A DNA stretch of 64,000 bases, taken from contig NZ_QKZK01000002.1 of NCBI RefSeq assembly GCF_003254275.1, forward strand, positions 62,001 through 126,000, in the 5' to 3' direction. The notes under the pieces are model-generated. The model ran no database searches. It saw only the letters and a program-made list of their open reading frames with translations, and was not told where the DNA came from. Of this stretch, positions 8,997 through 20,176 are shown piece after piece. The DNA comes from Breznakibacter xylanolyticus. Its GTDB lineage: Bacteria > Bacteroidota > Bacteroidia > Bacteroidales > Marinilabiliaceae. The number at the start of each line of letters is the position of its first letter. Within the stretch, counting starts at the first letter, position 1. A program made the position numbers and the translations under genes.

Positions 8997-10334
8997 ATGA
9001 AACTCAGAATCAAACCACGACGCGCTGTCGCCCTGGGACGTTCCTACGAAAAATTTACCAGTCTGTTTTCGGGCAGCGGTATCATGCTCATGATTGCCAC
9101 GGCCATTGCCGTGATATGGGCCAATTCGAGTTACGCCGATTCGTATCACCATTTATGGCACGAAACCCACTTCACCATCGGGTTCGACAATTTTAATCTC
9201 AACAAAAGCCTCATTCACTGGATCAACGATGCCCTGATGGCCATTTTCTTTTTTGTGGTGGGGCTCGAAATCAAACGCGAGCTGGTGGTAGGCGAGCTCA
9301 ACTCGGTGAAACGTGCCGTACTCCCCTTTTTCGGGGCACTGGGGGGCATGTTGGTGCCGGTGCTCATCTTCAAGTTATTTGGTTTGCAGGGCGAAGCCGG
9401 CGGAGGTTGGGGCATTGCCATGGCCACCGACATTGCCTTTACCATTGCCGTGCTGGCCTTACTGGGTTCAAAGGTTCCCATGAGCCTAAAAATCTTCCTC
9501 ACCGCCCTGGCCATCATCGACGATTTGGGGGCAGTGCTGGTCATTGCCATCTTTTATACCAGCACCATCAACTGGACATTTTTGTTGGTATCGACCCTTC
9601 CGATGTTATTCCTCTACATCATGAACCGACTGAATGTGCAAAACGTGTGGCCCTACACCATCTCGGGCATTATCATTTGGGCCATGTTTTTGTTCTCGGG
9701 CATCCATGCCACCATTGCCGGGGTATTGGTCGCCTTCTTCATTCCGGTACATCCCAAGGTGCACTTTGAACATTTTGTGCCCCGTATCCGTCGACAAATC
9801 AAAATGTTTTTGAAATCAAACGACCCCAACACATTCATCCTCACCGAGCACCAGCTCGATGCCATTGGCAACCTGCAACACCTTTCGCGCAAGGTGCAAA
9901 GCCCGCTACAAGCCATGGAGCACGATTTGAGCCGCACGGTCACTTACATCATCCTTCCGCTGTTCGCACTGGCCAATGCCGGCGTGTCATTTCACCACAC
10001 CGGGGGCGGAGACAGCAGCATGTTCACAGCCCTCCCCATCGCCATTGCCGTGAGTCTGATTTTGGGCAAGTGCATCGGCATCACATTTTTCTCATGGCTG
10101 GCGGTTAAAATCAAGCTGGCTCACAAACCCGATGGCACCAACTGGATGTCCTTTATTGGACTAGGACTGTTGGGAGGCATCGGATTTACAATGTCGCTAT
10201 TCATTGCCACTCTGGCTTTTCAATCAGAAGCATTAATCGCGCAAGCCAAAATTGGGATTTTTGGTGGTTCCATAATGGCTGGAGCTTTGGGATTTATCGT
10301 GCTTAAATACACCCTAAAAAGCAAAAAACGATAA
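8997..10334 (+). CDS. nhaA: Na+/H+ antiporter NhaA
   Basis: The 445-residue integral membrane protein exchanges cytoplasmic Na+ for external H+ and supports salt and alkali tolerance. Visible family features are LIHWINDALMAIFFFVVGLEIKRELVVGEL, GMAMATDIAFTIAVLALLG (as GIAMATDIAFTIAVLAL) and ALAIIDDLGAVLVIAIFYT. The last holds the paired aspartates that bind Na+ (E. coli Asp163/Asp164). GLGLLGGIGFTMSLFIATLAF marks TM11. It is slightly longer than E. coli NhaA (388 aa), mainly through a hydrophilic loop around residues 260-310, common in Bacteroidota homologues. It begins 24 bases after the MurU-like gene with an A-rich leader, so cotranscription is possible. Confidence 0.96.
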   Translation: MKLRIKPRRAVALGRSYEKFTSLFSGSGIMLMIATAIAVIWANSSYADSYHHLWHETHFTIGFDNFNLNKSLIHWINDALMAIFFFVVGLEIKRELVVGELNSVKRAVLPFFGALGGMLVPVLIFKLFGLQGEAGGGWGIAMATDIAFTIAVLALLGSKVPMSLKIFLTALAIIDDLGAVLVIAIFYTSTINWTFLLVSTLPMLFLYIMNRLNVQNVWPYTISGIIIWAMFLFSGIHATIAGVLVAFFIPVHPKVHFEHFVPRIRRQIKMFLKSNDPNTFILTEHQLDAIGNLQHLSRKVQSPLQAMEHDLSRTVTYIILPLFALANAGVSFHHTGGGDSSMFTALPIAIAVSLILGKCIGITFFSWLAVKIKLAHKPDGTNWMSFIGLGLLGGIGFTMSLFIATLAFQSEALIAQAKIGIFGGSIMAGALGFIVLKYTLKSKKR

Positions 10335-10345
10335 CCTCTTCTTTA

Positions 10346-10392
10346 GCATAAACAAAAAAGCAAGGTCATGGACCTTGCTTTTTTGTTTATGC
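10346..10392. terminator. Bidirectional terminator between convergent genes
   Basis: A perfect 22-bp inverted repeat with a 3-base loop includes GCAAGGTC/GACCTTGC flanked by A- and T-runs. It serves nhaA on the plus strand and the small HTH gene on the minus strand. Confidence 0.9.
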
Positions 10393-10401
10393 ATTATGAC
10401 A

Positions 10402-10665
10402 TCAAACATGAACTTTTTTCTTGCCGCTAAGGATATCCTGCGCCATTTCGAGAATGGTGGTATCATCCAATTCAACAACACCGCCGTCGGGACCGGGCTC
10501 AATGTGCAGACCCACTGTTTTACCCCGATCGTAGTCTGCACCGCAAAAATAATTGCGCACGGTTTCAACGTCGAGGTTCAACTCGTCTGCAATGGCATGA
10601 ATACTGCCATCGGGAAGACTGTCTTTAATCTTCCGCAACTGATTAAATGTGATTGTTGCAGTCAT
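10402..10665 (-). CDS. Small helix-turn-helix protein
   Basis: This 87-residue cytoplasmic protein has an HTH-like core at about residues 19-40 (DGSIHAIADELNLDVETVRNYF), resembling the recognition-helix arrangement of small DNA-binding proteins. A conserved-looking C-terminal part follows (GLHIEPGPDGGVVELDDTTILEMAQDIL). I recognise the pattern as a small Bacteroidota family but know no assigned function. It is monocistronic, convergent with nhaA and terminated by the shared hairpin. It could be a transcription factor; no target site can be deduced. Confidence 0.75.
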   Translation of the reverse strand: MTATITFNQLRKIKDSLPDGSIHAIADELNLDVETVRNYFCGADYDRGKTVGLHIEPGPDGGVVELDDTTILEMAQDILSGKKKVHV

Positions 10666-10833
10666 AACACTGTGTTTTAAATGAGAGTTAATAGTTCAAT
10701 ACTAAAAATACACATTAAAACCTTTGGAATCAAAAAAAATGTGAAATTTTATCGCAACCCAGCTCTCCCCACCCCCTCTTTCAGCATCAAATACAAAAAA
10801 AACGACAATCCCATCGTCAGCCACAGCCGATGA

Positions 10834-11544
10834 CTACGAACCCATCTTTAAAAACAATTTTGCAGCAATGGCCAACAAAACCACAGTATAAACCAAAGTA
10901 CCCACCAACAGGGCACCATCCCCCCGCTTAAAATTAGAACGGCTGCGTCGCATGCTTAAGGGCAATCGATAAGGCACGCCTGCAAAACGAGGATACAACC
11001 GTACATACGCCACAAAAACGCCTGTGGCCAAAATCATCCCCAACAGCATACCTCCCAAAATATCGCCGGGGAAATGCACCCCCAGGTAAATGCGCGAATA
11101 ACTATTTAAAAAGGCCCACAGAAAAATGGCCACCGCATAGCCCCAATGACGAATTAATAAGGCAGAAAATAAAGCCAACCCAAACGAATTGGTGGCATGT
11201 CCGGAAACAAAACCGAAGTTTCCTCCCTTGTAGCCGGCCACCGTGTGCACCAAATGGCTAATGGACGGATCGCGAGAAGGTCGCCAACGCTCAAAAAATT
11301 CCTTAAACAGATGATTCGAAATCTGATCACACAACACCACAAGTATCACCAAAGTCAAGATTGTCACAACACTCCCCTTCTTTTGGTTCTTCACAATGGC
11401 ATATAACAGCACCAAATAAAAGGGTACCCAAGTGAGAATACCGGTTACCAACCAGAAAAAACGATCCCAAAAGGGCGAATGACAACCGTTCATTGTCAGC
11501 AACAATGATTGATCAGTTTCGATGAGGCGTTGCAAAAAATCCAT
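10834..11544 (-). CDS. PAP2-superfamily membrane phosphatase
   Basis: The 236-residue polytopic protein has all three PAP2 motifs: KEFFERWRP (K-x6-RP), VSGH in GFVSGHATNSF, and SRIYLGVHFPGD (SR-x5-H-x3-D). These form the vanadium-peroxidase-like active site facing the periplasm. Likely substrates are undecaprenyl diphosphate, phosphatidate or phosphatidylglycerol phosphate; the sequence does not decide. The ATG at 11544 is preferred over a TTG seven codons upstream. It is divergent from the lipid kinase gene (189-bp gap), so a joint role in lipid phosphate turnover is possible. Confidence 0.9.
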   Translation of the reverse strand: MDFLQRLIETDQSLLLTMNGCHSPFWDRFFWLVTGILTWVPFYLVLLYAIVKNQKKGSVVTILTLVILVVLCDQISNHLFKEFFERWRPSRDPSISHLVHTVAGYKGGNFGFVSGHATNSFGLALFSALLIRHWGYAVAIFLWAFLNSYSRIYLGVHFPGDILGGMLLGMILATGVFVAYVRLYPRFAGVPYRLPLSMRRSRSNFKRGDGALLVGTLVYTVVLLAIAAKLFLKMGS

Positions 11545-11677
11545 GATTGTTATTTTTTTGTGCAAAATATTAAAAAATCACGACCCTCCATCACCGTGTT
11601 GCTATTAATTTGCAATTGATCGACAAACACAAAGATCACCTCTATCAGCCCATTAGCGCCACAGAGCTGTTTTATGT

Positions 11678-11708
11678 TTTGCAAATGACGGTGGATGCAT
11701 TAAATTTG
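11678..11708 (+). promoter_or_regulatory. Canonical Bacteroidota promoter for the lipid kinase gene
   Basis: TTTG (11678-11681), 19 bases, TAAATTTG (11701-11708) match the primary sigma factor consensus exactly. The transcript would start about 11715, after the upstream in-frame ATGs, so translation must begin at 11733. Confidence 0.8.
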
Positions 11709-11732
11709 CGGCGGAAAAGACACCATGCGGTT

Positions 11733-12704
11733 ATGACATCCAACAAAAAAAACGCCCTCTTCATCGTCAATCCCTTCTCAGGATTGGGAAAGCAGCAAAC
11801 CATTCACCAACTGATTGAGAAAGAAATTGACCATGCGAAATGGAACTGCGAAATTGTAATGACAGCCTATGCCGGCCATGCCCGGGAACTGAGCAGAGAG
11901 GCAGCCTCACGTTACGACGTGGTGGCAGCCGTAGGAGGTGACGGCACGGTCAACGAAGTCGGTTCCGGGCTGTTGGGCACCACAACCCTGATGGCCATTA
12001 TACCGGCCGGTTCGGGCAACGGACTGGCCAGGCACTTACGCATCCCTCTCAAGGTCAACAGGGCATTGCAACTGTTTAATAACTATCAGCTCCAGCCCAT
12101 TGATGTAATGAAAGTCAACAATCGCTATTCGTTCAACGTGTCGGGCGTGGGCTTTGATGGTCACATCAGTCACCTGTTTGCCGACATCAAACGCCGGGGA
12201 CCACTGGGGTATGTCAAACTCATCAGCATGGAATTTTCAAAATACCAGGCCAAAACCTACCACATCACCATCGATGGCAAAACGAGGACCAAAAAAGCCT
12301 TTTTGATCAGTTTCGCCAACTCAACCCAATATGGCAACAATGCCCACATTGCCCCGTCGGCAGTCATCGACGATGGGCTTATAGATATTTGCGTGATCAG
12401 CGACTTTCCCAAATACACAGCACCGGCACTGCTCCTCAGTCTGTTTGACCAAACCATCGACCAGTCGAAATACGATGACATTTACCTTGGACGCCACATT
12501 GTGGTGGAGTCGGACGAACCACTCACCGTTCATGTGGACGGGGAGCCCCTCAGCACCGGCAATCGACTCGACATCGATATTCTTCCCCTATCCCTCAACA
12601 TGATGGTTCCGGATGCTTCGTTTCCCCAAAATGCGTTCATTAACCAATTAACGGACATGGTGCCACAACTGTCCACTCTCACCAACAACTGGAAACGTAA
12701 CTAA
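11733..12704 (+). CDS. Diacylglycerol kinase-family lipid kinase (YegS/DgkB-like)
   Basis: The 323-residue protein has the DAGK catalytic domain: KNALFIVNPFSGLGK at the N-terminus, then VVAAVGGDGTVNEVGSGLLG (the GGDGTxNE signature) and IIPAGSGNGLARHLRIP (PxGSGNxxAR). The C-terminal beta-sandwich shows NVSGVGFDGHIS and VHVDGEPL. Such enzymes use ATP to phosphorylate diacylglycerol or other lipids at the membrane. The frame is open from 11610, but the promoter at 11678-11708 places the start at ATG 11733, which also gives the family's usual N-terminus. Confidence 0.92.
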   Translation: MTSNKKNALFIVNPFSGLGKQQTIHQLIEKEIDHAKWNCEIVMTAYAGHARELSREAASRYDVVAAVGGDGTVNEVGSGLLGTTTLMAIIPAGSGNGLARHLRIPLKVNRALQLFNNYQLQPIDVMKVNNRYSFNVSGVGFDGHISHLFADIKRRGPLGYVKLISMEFSKYQAKTYHITIDGKTRTKKAFLISFANSTQYGNNAHIAPSAVIDDGLIDICVISDFPKYTAPALLLSLFDQTIDQSKYDDIYLGRHIVVESDEPLTVHVDGEPLSTGNRLDIDILPLSLNMMVPDASFPQNAFINQLTDMVPQLSTLTNNWKRN

Positions 12705-12809
12705 AGAACTGTTTGAAATTTTCAAGAAAAACTCGTTAGAATTCAGATTATTCCTGCCAAACGGAAGGATTTTTAAAGGAATTTAAGCACACCCTAAAGC
12801 AATCGTATT

Positions 12810-13676
12810 TTACAACTCGTCACTGGAACGCCGCCGCACCAACCTAAACCGATTGCTGACCATTCCAAACTGAGCAAGCAAAATCAATGCTCCACCTGCG
12901 ATAAGCTGCGTGGTAATGTCGTCGGAAAAAAACATCACCCCCATAATGCCGGCCATCACAATGCGACTGCTCGAAATGAGACTCCCACGGGTGGCTTCAA
13001 TGAACTTATAAGCCTGAGTGATGGACAATTGTGCTGCAACGCCCAACAGCGCCGATAAAACCACCAGCACCCACTGCCACGATGTTGGGGTCTTCCACAT
13101 GGGAAACAACACCAACAAATGCACCACCAAGCCCGTAACCATCAGATAAAACACTATGACATGGGTGGAATCGGTTTTGCGAGCCTGACGCAATGCCAGC
13201 ACAGCCACACTGGCCGACACCCCCGAAATAAACGCCAGCATATCCCCTTTGTTGATGGCTTGAAAATCGGGACGGACCACCAGATATACGCCCAATAAAG
13301 CCAGGATGACAAAGAAAATATTGCGCCATTCAAATTTTTCGTGAATGATGAGAGGCGCAAAAATCACCACCCACAAGGGATAGGTCAACCCCAACATGTT
13401 CACGTTGGTGACGGTGGTATACTCTAAAGCCATAAAAAAGGCCATGGCCGAAATGGTATTAAATACGGCACGCCAGGCCACCATTTTCACATTAACAGGC
13501 CTGAACGACTCCCCGGCTCTCTTCAGGGCTACAAAACCAATTATACTCCCAAACAAAAAACGAAAAAATGTGAGCTGAATGCCCGGGATATCCGAATCGA
13601 TAATCACAAATTTCCCGACAACCGATGATGCCGCAAAACAAAACTCGGCCAATAACACATACAAGATTCCCTTCAT
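12810..13676 (-). CDS. EamA/DMT-family transporter
   Basis: The 288-residue protein has about ten transmembrane helices in two EamA repeats. The first starts ILYVLLAEFCFAASSVVGKFV; the second starts near GDMLAFISGVSASVAVLALRQ and ends with ITQAYKFIEATRGSLISSSRIVMAGIMGVMFFSDD. The drug/metabolite transporter superfamily exports metabolites or amino acids from the cytoplasm; the substrate is unknown. It ends with a basic tail (RFRLVRRRSSDEL). It faces the lipid kinase gene convergently and has 143 bp between it and the end of yidC. Confidence 0.9.
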   Translation of the reverse strand: MKGILYVLLAEFCFAASSVVGKFVIIDSDIPGIQLTFFRFLFGSIIGFVALKRAGESFRPVNVKMVAWRAVFNTISAMAFFMALEYTTVTNVNMLGLTYPLWVVIFAPLIIHEKFEWRNIFFVILALLGVYLVVRPDFQAINKGDMLAFISGVSASVAVLALRQARKTDSTHVIVFYLMVTGLVVHLLVLFPMWKTPTSWQWVLVVLSALLGVAAQLSITQAYKFIEATRGSLISSSRIVMAGIMGVMFFSDDITTQLIAGGALILLAQFGMVSNRFRLVRRRSSDEL

Positions 13677-13748
13677 TGTAATGAAATAAATAGAATTGCC
13701 ATCAAATAACAGTACACAGCACGATATAAAAACATCACCCGCAACATT

Positions 13749-13780
13749 GAAAAAAACGGCTGAGGAATGCCCCAGCCGTT
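13749..13780 (-). terminator. Rho-independent terminator of yidC
   Basis: The stem AACGGCTG / CAGCCGTT (13755-13762, 13773-13780) is followed, read on the minus strand, by a run of seven T. Confidence 0.85.
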
Positions 13781-13819
13781 CTATATCGATTCAAACAAAT
13801 GACCTCATTAATGGTTCAC

Positions 13820-15670
13820 TTATTTGCGTTTACCTCTCAACTGCTGCTGTTTGGCCATATCTTCCAATCGCTGCTGAAAACGCGATTTCTGTACCGGCTT
13901 CTTTTGGTTAGCATGTATTTGCGCCAATAAAGCTTTCTCGTCAACAAATCGACGAATCAAATAGGTTTGCCCAATAGTGATAAGCGTTGAAATAAAGTAA
14001 TAATAGCTCAATCCGGCCGCATAGTTATTAAAGAAGAACAGGAACATGACTGGCATCAAATACATCATGGTCTTCATACCCGGCATCGACTGACTCGAAG
14101 CGGTCATTTCCTGATTGATATGCGTGTAAAAAAGGTTGGTGGCAGCCATCAACAAACAGAACAAACTCACGTGGTTACCATAAAAAGGAATGGTGAATGG
14201 CAACGTAAAAATGGAGTCAAATGTCGACAAGTCCTCGGCCCACAAAAAGGCCTCCTGACGCAACTCAATAGATGCCGGAAAAAAGTTGAACATCGCTATC
14301 AAAATAGGGAACTGCAGCAACATGGGCAAGCACCCTCCCATGGGATTCACGCCCGCCTTTTTGTACAATCCCATCATGGCCTGCTGACGCTCCATGGCCT
14401 TCTCCTTAGGAATGCGTTCGTTAATTTCTTCGATCTGCGGCTTAAGAACCTTCATCTTGGCCGTAGACATGTATGATTTATAAGTAAGCGGGAATAACAC
14501 CAATTTGATAAGAATGGTCAATATCAGGATGATAATACCATAATTACTGATGTAACTTTCCAACCAGTTAAAGACGGGAATCACCGCACCGCGATTTATC
14601 CAGCCTAAAATACCCCAGCCTAAATGTATCAATCCCTTCAATTCCAATTCTTTTCCTTGTTTCTGAAGGGTATAGAAGTGATTGGGTCCAAAATAAAAAT
14701 TAAAATCTTTCGTCACATTCTCACCCATGGCAAACGGCACGGTCAACGAAGCCACATTATGACGAATATGAGGGTTGTTGACATCCTCCAGCACATTGGT
14801 TTTAAGGTTGCCATTCAGGAACGGATCCTTGGCGATAAACACCGATGAGAAAAACTGATCCTTAAAGCCCACCCAAGTCAACGGCGTGCGCAAATCCTCT
14901 TCCTGATTGCCCGAAACACTCAACCAATCCACTTCGTCCTGAAAAAACTTATAATAAACGCCAGAATTACGGATTTCGAAATCACGCCCTTTTTCCTGTT
15001 GAGGCATTTTTTGCTCCCAAAGCAATTCCACCGACGACTGGCTTTTGCCCAAAACATCGGTTAACCCTTGTGAAGCCATCGAGAAATCAACCATATAGGC
15101 ATCATCAGGCAAACGATATGCAAAAGCAATGAAACGCCCCTCACCGGCATTCAGACGCAATTGCACCTGATTGGCCGAATCGCTTTTTACAGGCTCAAAA
15201 AACATCTCAGCGGTGTTGATCACCCGATTGTTATAAGTAAAGGTGAAGCCGAAATGGTTGTCCTGACCATCAAACAGCACCACGGGGCGACCGTCGAAGG
15301 TGGTATAATCTTTCAACTCTACCGAATAAATCCGGCCGCCAAGTGTCGAGAGTACCACTTTAATACGTTGATTTTCCAGGGTAATAAACTGGTTTTCACC
15401 CTGTGCAGCCACACCAAACACACCATATTGAGCCTGATGTTGCTGTTGAGCCACCGAATCAGTGACCAGGGTATCCACCAGGCTTTTTTGGCTTTCACGA
15501 GCCAGACGTTCGGCCTCAGCACGCGCCACTTGCTCCATTTCAACTTTGGCAATGGAATCACGTTGTGCCTGCAAACGAGCCACCTCTTCTTTAGATGGCA
15601 TATTAAACCACCCAAAAAACACCAAAATACCAACAATCAATACTATTCCAAGAATCGAATTCCTATCCAT
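13820..15670 (-). CDS. yidC: Membrane protein insertase YidC
   Basis: The 616-residue protein is full length for Bacteroidota YidC. It has an N-terminal TM (SILGIVLIVGILVFFGWF), a coiled segment (about 26-65), and a large periplasmic beta-supersandwich domain (about 75-340). The conserved 60KD_IMP insertase core follows (about 365-590): YGIIILILTILIKLVLFPLTYKSYMSTAKMK, GVNPMGGCLPMLLQFPILIAMFNFF and a final TM pair. The tail KKPVQKSRFQQRLEDMAKQQ is basic and probably contacts ribosomes. It inserts proteins into the inner membrane alone or with SecYEG. It lies 61 bp downstream of pyrG, an arrangement common in the phylum, and probably shares its transcript. Confidence 0.97.
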   Translation of the reverse strand: MDRNSILGIVLIVGILVFFGWFNMPSKEEVARLQAQRDSIAKVEMEQVARAEAERLARESQKSLVDTLVTDSVAQQQHQAQYGVFGVAAQGENQFITLENQRIKVVLSTLGGRIYSVELKDYTTFDGRPVVLFDGQDNHFGFTFTYNNRVINTAEMFFEPVKSDSANQVQLRLNAGEGRFIAFAYRLPDDAYMVDFSMASQGLTDVLGKSQSSVELLWEQKMPQQEKGRDFEIRNSGVYYKFFQDEVDWLSVSGNQEEDLRTPLTWVGFKDQFFSSVFIAKDPFLNGNLKTNVLEDVNNPHIRHNVASLTVPFAMGENVTKDFNFYFGPNHFYTLQKQGKELELKGLIHLGWGILGWINRGAVIPVFNWLESYISNYGIIILILTILIKLVLFPLTYKSYMSTAKMKVLKPQIEEINERIPKEKAMERQQAMMGLYKKAGVNPMGGCLPMLLQFPILIAMFNFFPASIELRQEAFLWAEDLSTFDSIFTLPFTIPFYGNHVSLFCLLMAATNLFYTHINQEMTASSQSMPGMKTMMYLMPVMFLFFFNNYAAGLSYYYFISTLITIGQTYLIRRFVDEKALLAQIHANQKKPVQKSRFQQRLEDMAKQQQLRGKRK

Positions 15671-15731
15671 TTGATATCTTCATCAATATGATTAAACATA
15701 ACAACCGGTTCCATCTACAAGGAACCACAGA

Positions 15732-17390
<1,659 letters not shown>

Positions 17391-17405
17391 CTATTTTAAA
17401 AACCA

Positions 17406-17413
17406 CAAAGGTA
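17406..17413 (-). promoter_or_regulatory. -7 element upstream of pyrG
   Basis: Minus strand TACCTTTG fits TAnnTTTG, 40 bases before the pyrG ATG. No clear -33 TTTG is seen. Confidence 0.45.
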
Positions 17414-17471
17414 GAAATTTCAACCTATTTTCTTTGAATGAAATCGGATTTCGACACGAAAAAACCCCACA

Positions 17472-17511
17472 CGAAAAATGCCGGTGAAAGGCCTCCCCTC
17501 CCACCGGCATT
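17472..17511 (-). terminator. Rho-independent terminator of the YwqK/MORN-like gene
   Basis: The stem AATGCCGGTG / CACCGGCATT (17477-17486, 17502-17511) is perfect over 10 bp. On the minus strand it is followed by TTTTCG. Confidence 0.8.
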
Positions 17512-17535
17512 ATAACAAGCACCTAAGCTCCAATA

Positions 17536-20046
17536 TCAATAATATTCATCATAAGCTGAATCATTGGAAGGGAAATCATAGTTATAGTCCTTCTCGCTCA
17601 ACATGCTCAAGAAATTACGGATCCACTCAGCCTGCGCCTGGTTCTTATCCACCCGTTCGGAATTCAGTTTTTCAACAGCCGATCCGTCAACCATTTTAGT
17701 GGCAATGATTAACTTTTTGGAGAGGGTCATCTTCCAATAATCGTTTTCCAAATCGTTATGAAAGAAAACGAAAGAGCCGTATGCAGGCAAACCATCGGCA
17801 TAAACACCATTGGCCAGCAATTTACCTTTGGTGTCATAGGCTTTCGACTCGCCTTGCAACACATCACCTACAAAATGCCGAACCTCCTTCACCAGTCCGT
17901 TATCGTAACAGAGTGTCTCGGTGCATCGGTCGCCCACATATCCCCGTCGCTTCACAATGAAAGTGCCGGCGATGCCTCCGTACGTTTCCGATGAAATCAA
18001 TTCACCCTTGTGATAGGTATCAATGGCTCCTGACAAATAGATTTTTCCATCAAAAGGCTCTCCATCTACATAATTGAGCACTAAAACCGAATCGGTCAGG
18101 AAATCGACATAAGTAGTGGCCTGATTGATGACACCGGCCGTATAATGCTCTCGATTGGTCACCTCTCCATCTGAATAATAGATTTTTTCGCCCTCCAGAT
18201 TTCCCTCCACATAGGTGGCCATCGATTCTAAATCGTTGTAATAATCCAACGTCATTACCGTACCGCTCCAAGGCTGCCCGTCGCGATACTCAACACGAGC
18301 GACCACCTCGCCGTCGCTGTAATTGACTGTTTCGCCGTTTAGCATCCCCTGCACATAAGTCTGTGTCTGAATCAACACCCCGCGGTCATATTGTTTGGTC
18401 ATGCCATTGAGCTCACCATCCACATAAAACTCTTCTTTTTTAACCAAAACGGAATCCAGATCATAATCATATTCATAATAGGTGTATGCCCCATTCAGCT
18501 TGCCGTTTTTATAAGAACACCGCGACAACAAATAATCATAAGAATAGCTGAACTCAAATACAGTTCCTTCGACAGGCGAACTATCCTGATAGAGACAAGT
18601 CACCGTTTCGCCACTCTTGGGATCCATGTAGGTAGATGTTCCATTCGTCACATTGTGTAACATCATTTTACCCTGATAAAACCTCTTGATCTCCGATTCG
18701 TGGCCATTGACATACACCGTCACCGACGACACCTCATCGTCATCAAACTGGTATTCGGTGCCCGAATAATTGTAGTCGGCATCGATGACCAACTGCCCCA
18801 TTTCGGCTCCATTTTTAGCGTAATAAATACTGGTTTTCACCCCATTGCGATGCGTCGTGAAAATTTTCTGATCACCTCCGGAATAAAAAGACTTTTCGCT
18901 CACCACGTTTCCTTGGGCATATTCATATAGTATCCCATACTCCATCGATGTCCCCTCCCATGGAGAACCCTCCCGATAAGTCAACCGATATTTCACGTTT
19001 CCGGCAGGGTCAAACACGACCTTATCACCCACGATATCGCCATTCACATACACGGTTTTCGACACCAAATGCCCTTGTTGATCAAATGTTTGCACAAGCC
19101 CATGCAGGCGTCCCTCAAAATAAGGAGTGATGGATTCAATCTGATCATTGACTGTGCAGGTATCGGAACTAAAAAAACGGTATTCAACGCCCTCATAAGG
19201 ATAATGATCCATGTAAGCCAACGAATCGATGCGCTTGCCATACTTATCAAAATAGACCGCTGCAGATTTCAACTGATATCCATCACCTTCCTGCTCGGGC
19301 AAATAATACTCAAGACATTTGGGTTGTCCCGTTGAATAATAAAAAGTCACCGGGCCATCATAAGCTCCACCAACTCGACGAGCCACAAAGGCCACCCGCA
19401 TGGGATAAAAATAATAGCCCACAGTGATGCCATCAGCCGCGATCAAATAACTTGAGATGTTCTTTCCCGATCCCATGAATTCCCCATTGGCATCATAATA
19501 ATCAACACGCACAAAATCACCGGCCTCATCCACCTCCCCTTCGATGCGAGCCGAAGTCTCGCCCAGGGCATCAATCATTTCGAACCGCTTAATAGTTCCC
19601 TGTACCATATGGGTCAGTAAATAATATCCCCCATGATCATGAGAAAAGGAGCCATCAAAAGCTTCGCCATCTTGAAAAATCCCGGAAGCCAACAGGTTAC
19701 CCGCTTCATCATAGGTGGAGATAAGGCCATGAAATACCCCATCGACCAGAACGGCCTGTTGCATCAGCTCTCCATTGGGATGATACCAACTCACCTGACC
19801 GTTAAAATCCTTGTCGCCCCCCGTTTTAGAAAAACCAACCCCTTGTAACTGCGTGGTGTTGATGTAATAATCCCGAACAATGTACCCCGAATCGACAAAT
19901 TCGGGACGCGGACGATAAAACGAAGCTTCAGCTTTGGCACAAGGCTCCCAATTATCATTAAAATACTCGATTTCGTGCTGCGCAAAAAGCGAAAACGGCA
20001 ATAATGCCATGCACAAGACAACCAAACGTGTTAAAACAAACTTCAT
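17536..20046 (-). CDS. Large exported YwqK/MORN-like repeat protein
   Basis: The 836-residue protein has a Sec signal peptide (MKFVLTRLVVLCMALLPFSLFAQ) with likely cleavage after AQ. The rest is a long series of about 20-25-residue MORN_2/YwqK-type units with the pattern Y-x-NG-x(5-10)-Y-x-G-x-x-x-G, for example SWYHPNGELMQQAVLVDG, TYDEAGNLLASGIFQDGE and TVNYSDGEVVARVEYRDG. This predicts an elongated beta-solenoid-like or stacked-hairpin structure outside the cytoplasm. YwqK repeats occur in antitoxin-like and surface proteins; the function here is unknown. It is monocistronic with its own terminator. It is much longer than typical YwqK proteins (under 300 aa). Confidence 0.75.
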   Translation of the reverse strand: MKFVLTRLVVLCMALLPFSLFAQHEIEYFNDNWEPCAKAEASFYRPRPEFVDSGYIVRDYYINTTQLQGVGFSKTGGDKDFNGQVSWYHPNGELMQQAVLVDGVFHGLISTYDEAGNLLASGIFQDGEAFDGSFSHDHGGYYLLTHMVQGTIKRFEMIDALGETSARIEGEVDEAGDFVRVDYYDANGEFMGSGKNISSYLIAADGITVGYYFYPMRVAFVARRVGGAYDGPVTFYYSTGQPKCLEYYLPEQEGDGYQLKSAAVYFDKYGKRIDSLAYMDHYPYEGVEYRFFSSDTCTVNDQIESITPYFEGRLHGLVQTFDQQGHLVSKTVYVNGDIVGDKVVFDPAGNVKYRLTYREGSPWEGTSMEYGILYEYAQGNVVSEKSFYSGGDQKIFTTHRNGVKTSIYYAKNGAEMGQLVIDADYNYSGTEYQFDDDEVSSVTVYVNGHESEIKRFYQGKMMLHNVTNGTSTYMDPKSGETVTCLYQDSSPVEGTVFEFSYSYDYLLSRCSYKNGKLNGAYTYYEYDYDLDSVLVKKEEFYVDGELNGMTKQYDRGVLIQTQTYVQGMLNGETVNYSDGEVVARVEYRDGQPWSGTVMTLDYYNDLESMATYVEGNLEGEKIYYSDGEVTNREHYTAGVINQATTYVDFLTDSVLVLNYVDGEPFDGKIYLSGAIDTYHKGELISSETYGGIAGTFIVKRRGYVGDRCTETLCYDNGLVKEVRHFVGDVLQGESKAYDTKGKLLANGVYADGLPAYGSFVFFHNDLENDYWKMTLSKKLIIATKMVDGSAVEKLNSERVDKNQAQAEWIRNFLSMLSEKDYNYDFPSNDSAYDEYY

Positions 20047-20120
20047 ACAATCAAGGTTTTATACATACAAAAAAAATTCAGGCACACCCCATGGTGTCCT
20101 GACGACTCAAACATAAAAGT

Positions 20121-20150
20121 ACAAAAAAACCGACTCGAAAGTCGGTTTTT
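20121..20150. terminator. Terminator of the DUF349 gene
   Basis: The stem AACCGACT / AGTCGGTT with CGAA loop (20128-20147) is flanked by A- and T-runs, so it can act in both directions. It lies 26 bases past the DUF349 stop on the minus strand. Confidence 0.85.
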
Positions 20151-20176
20151 AAATTTATTAACCAATTATGCAACAA

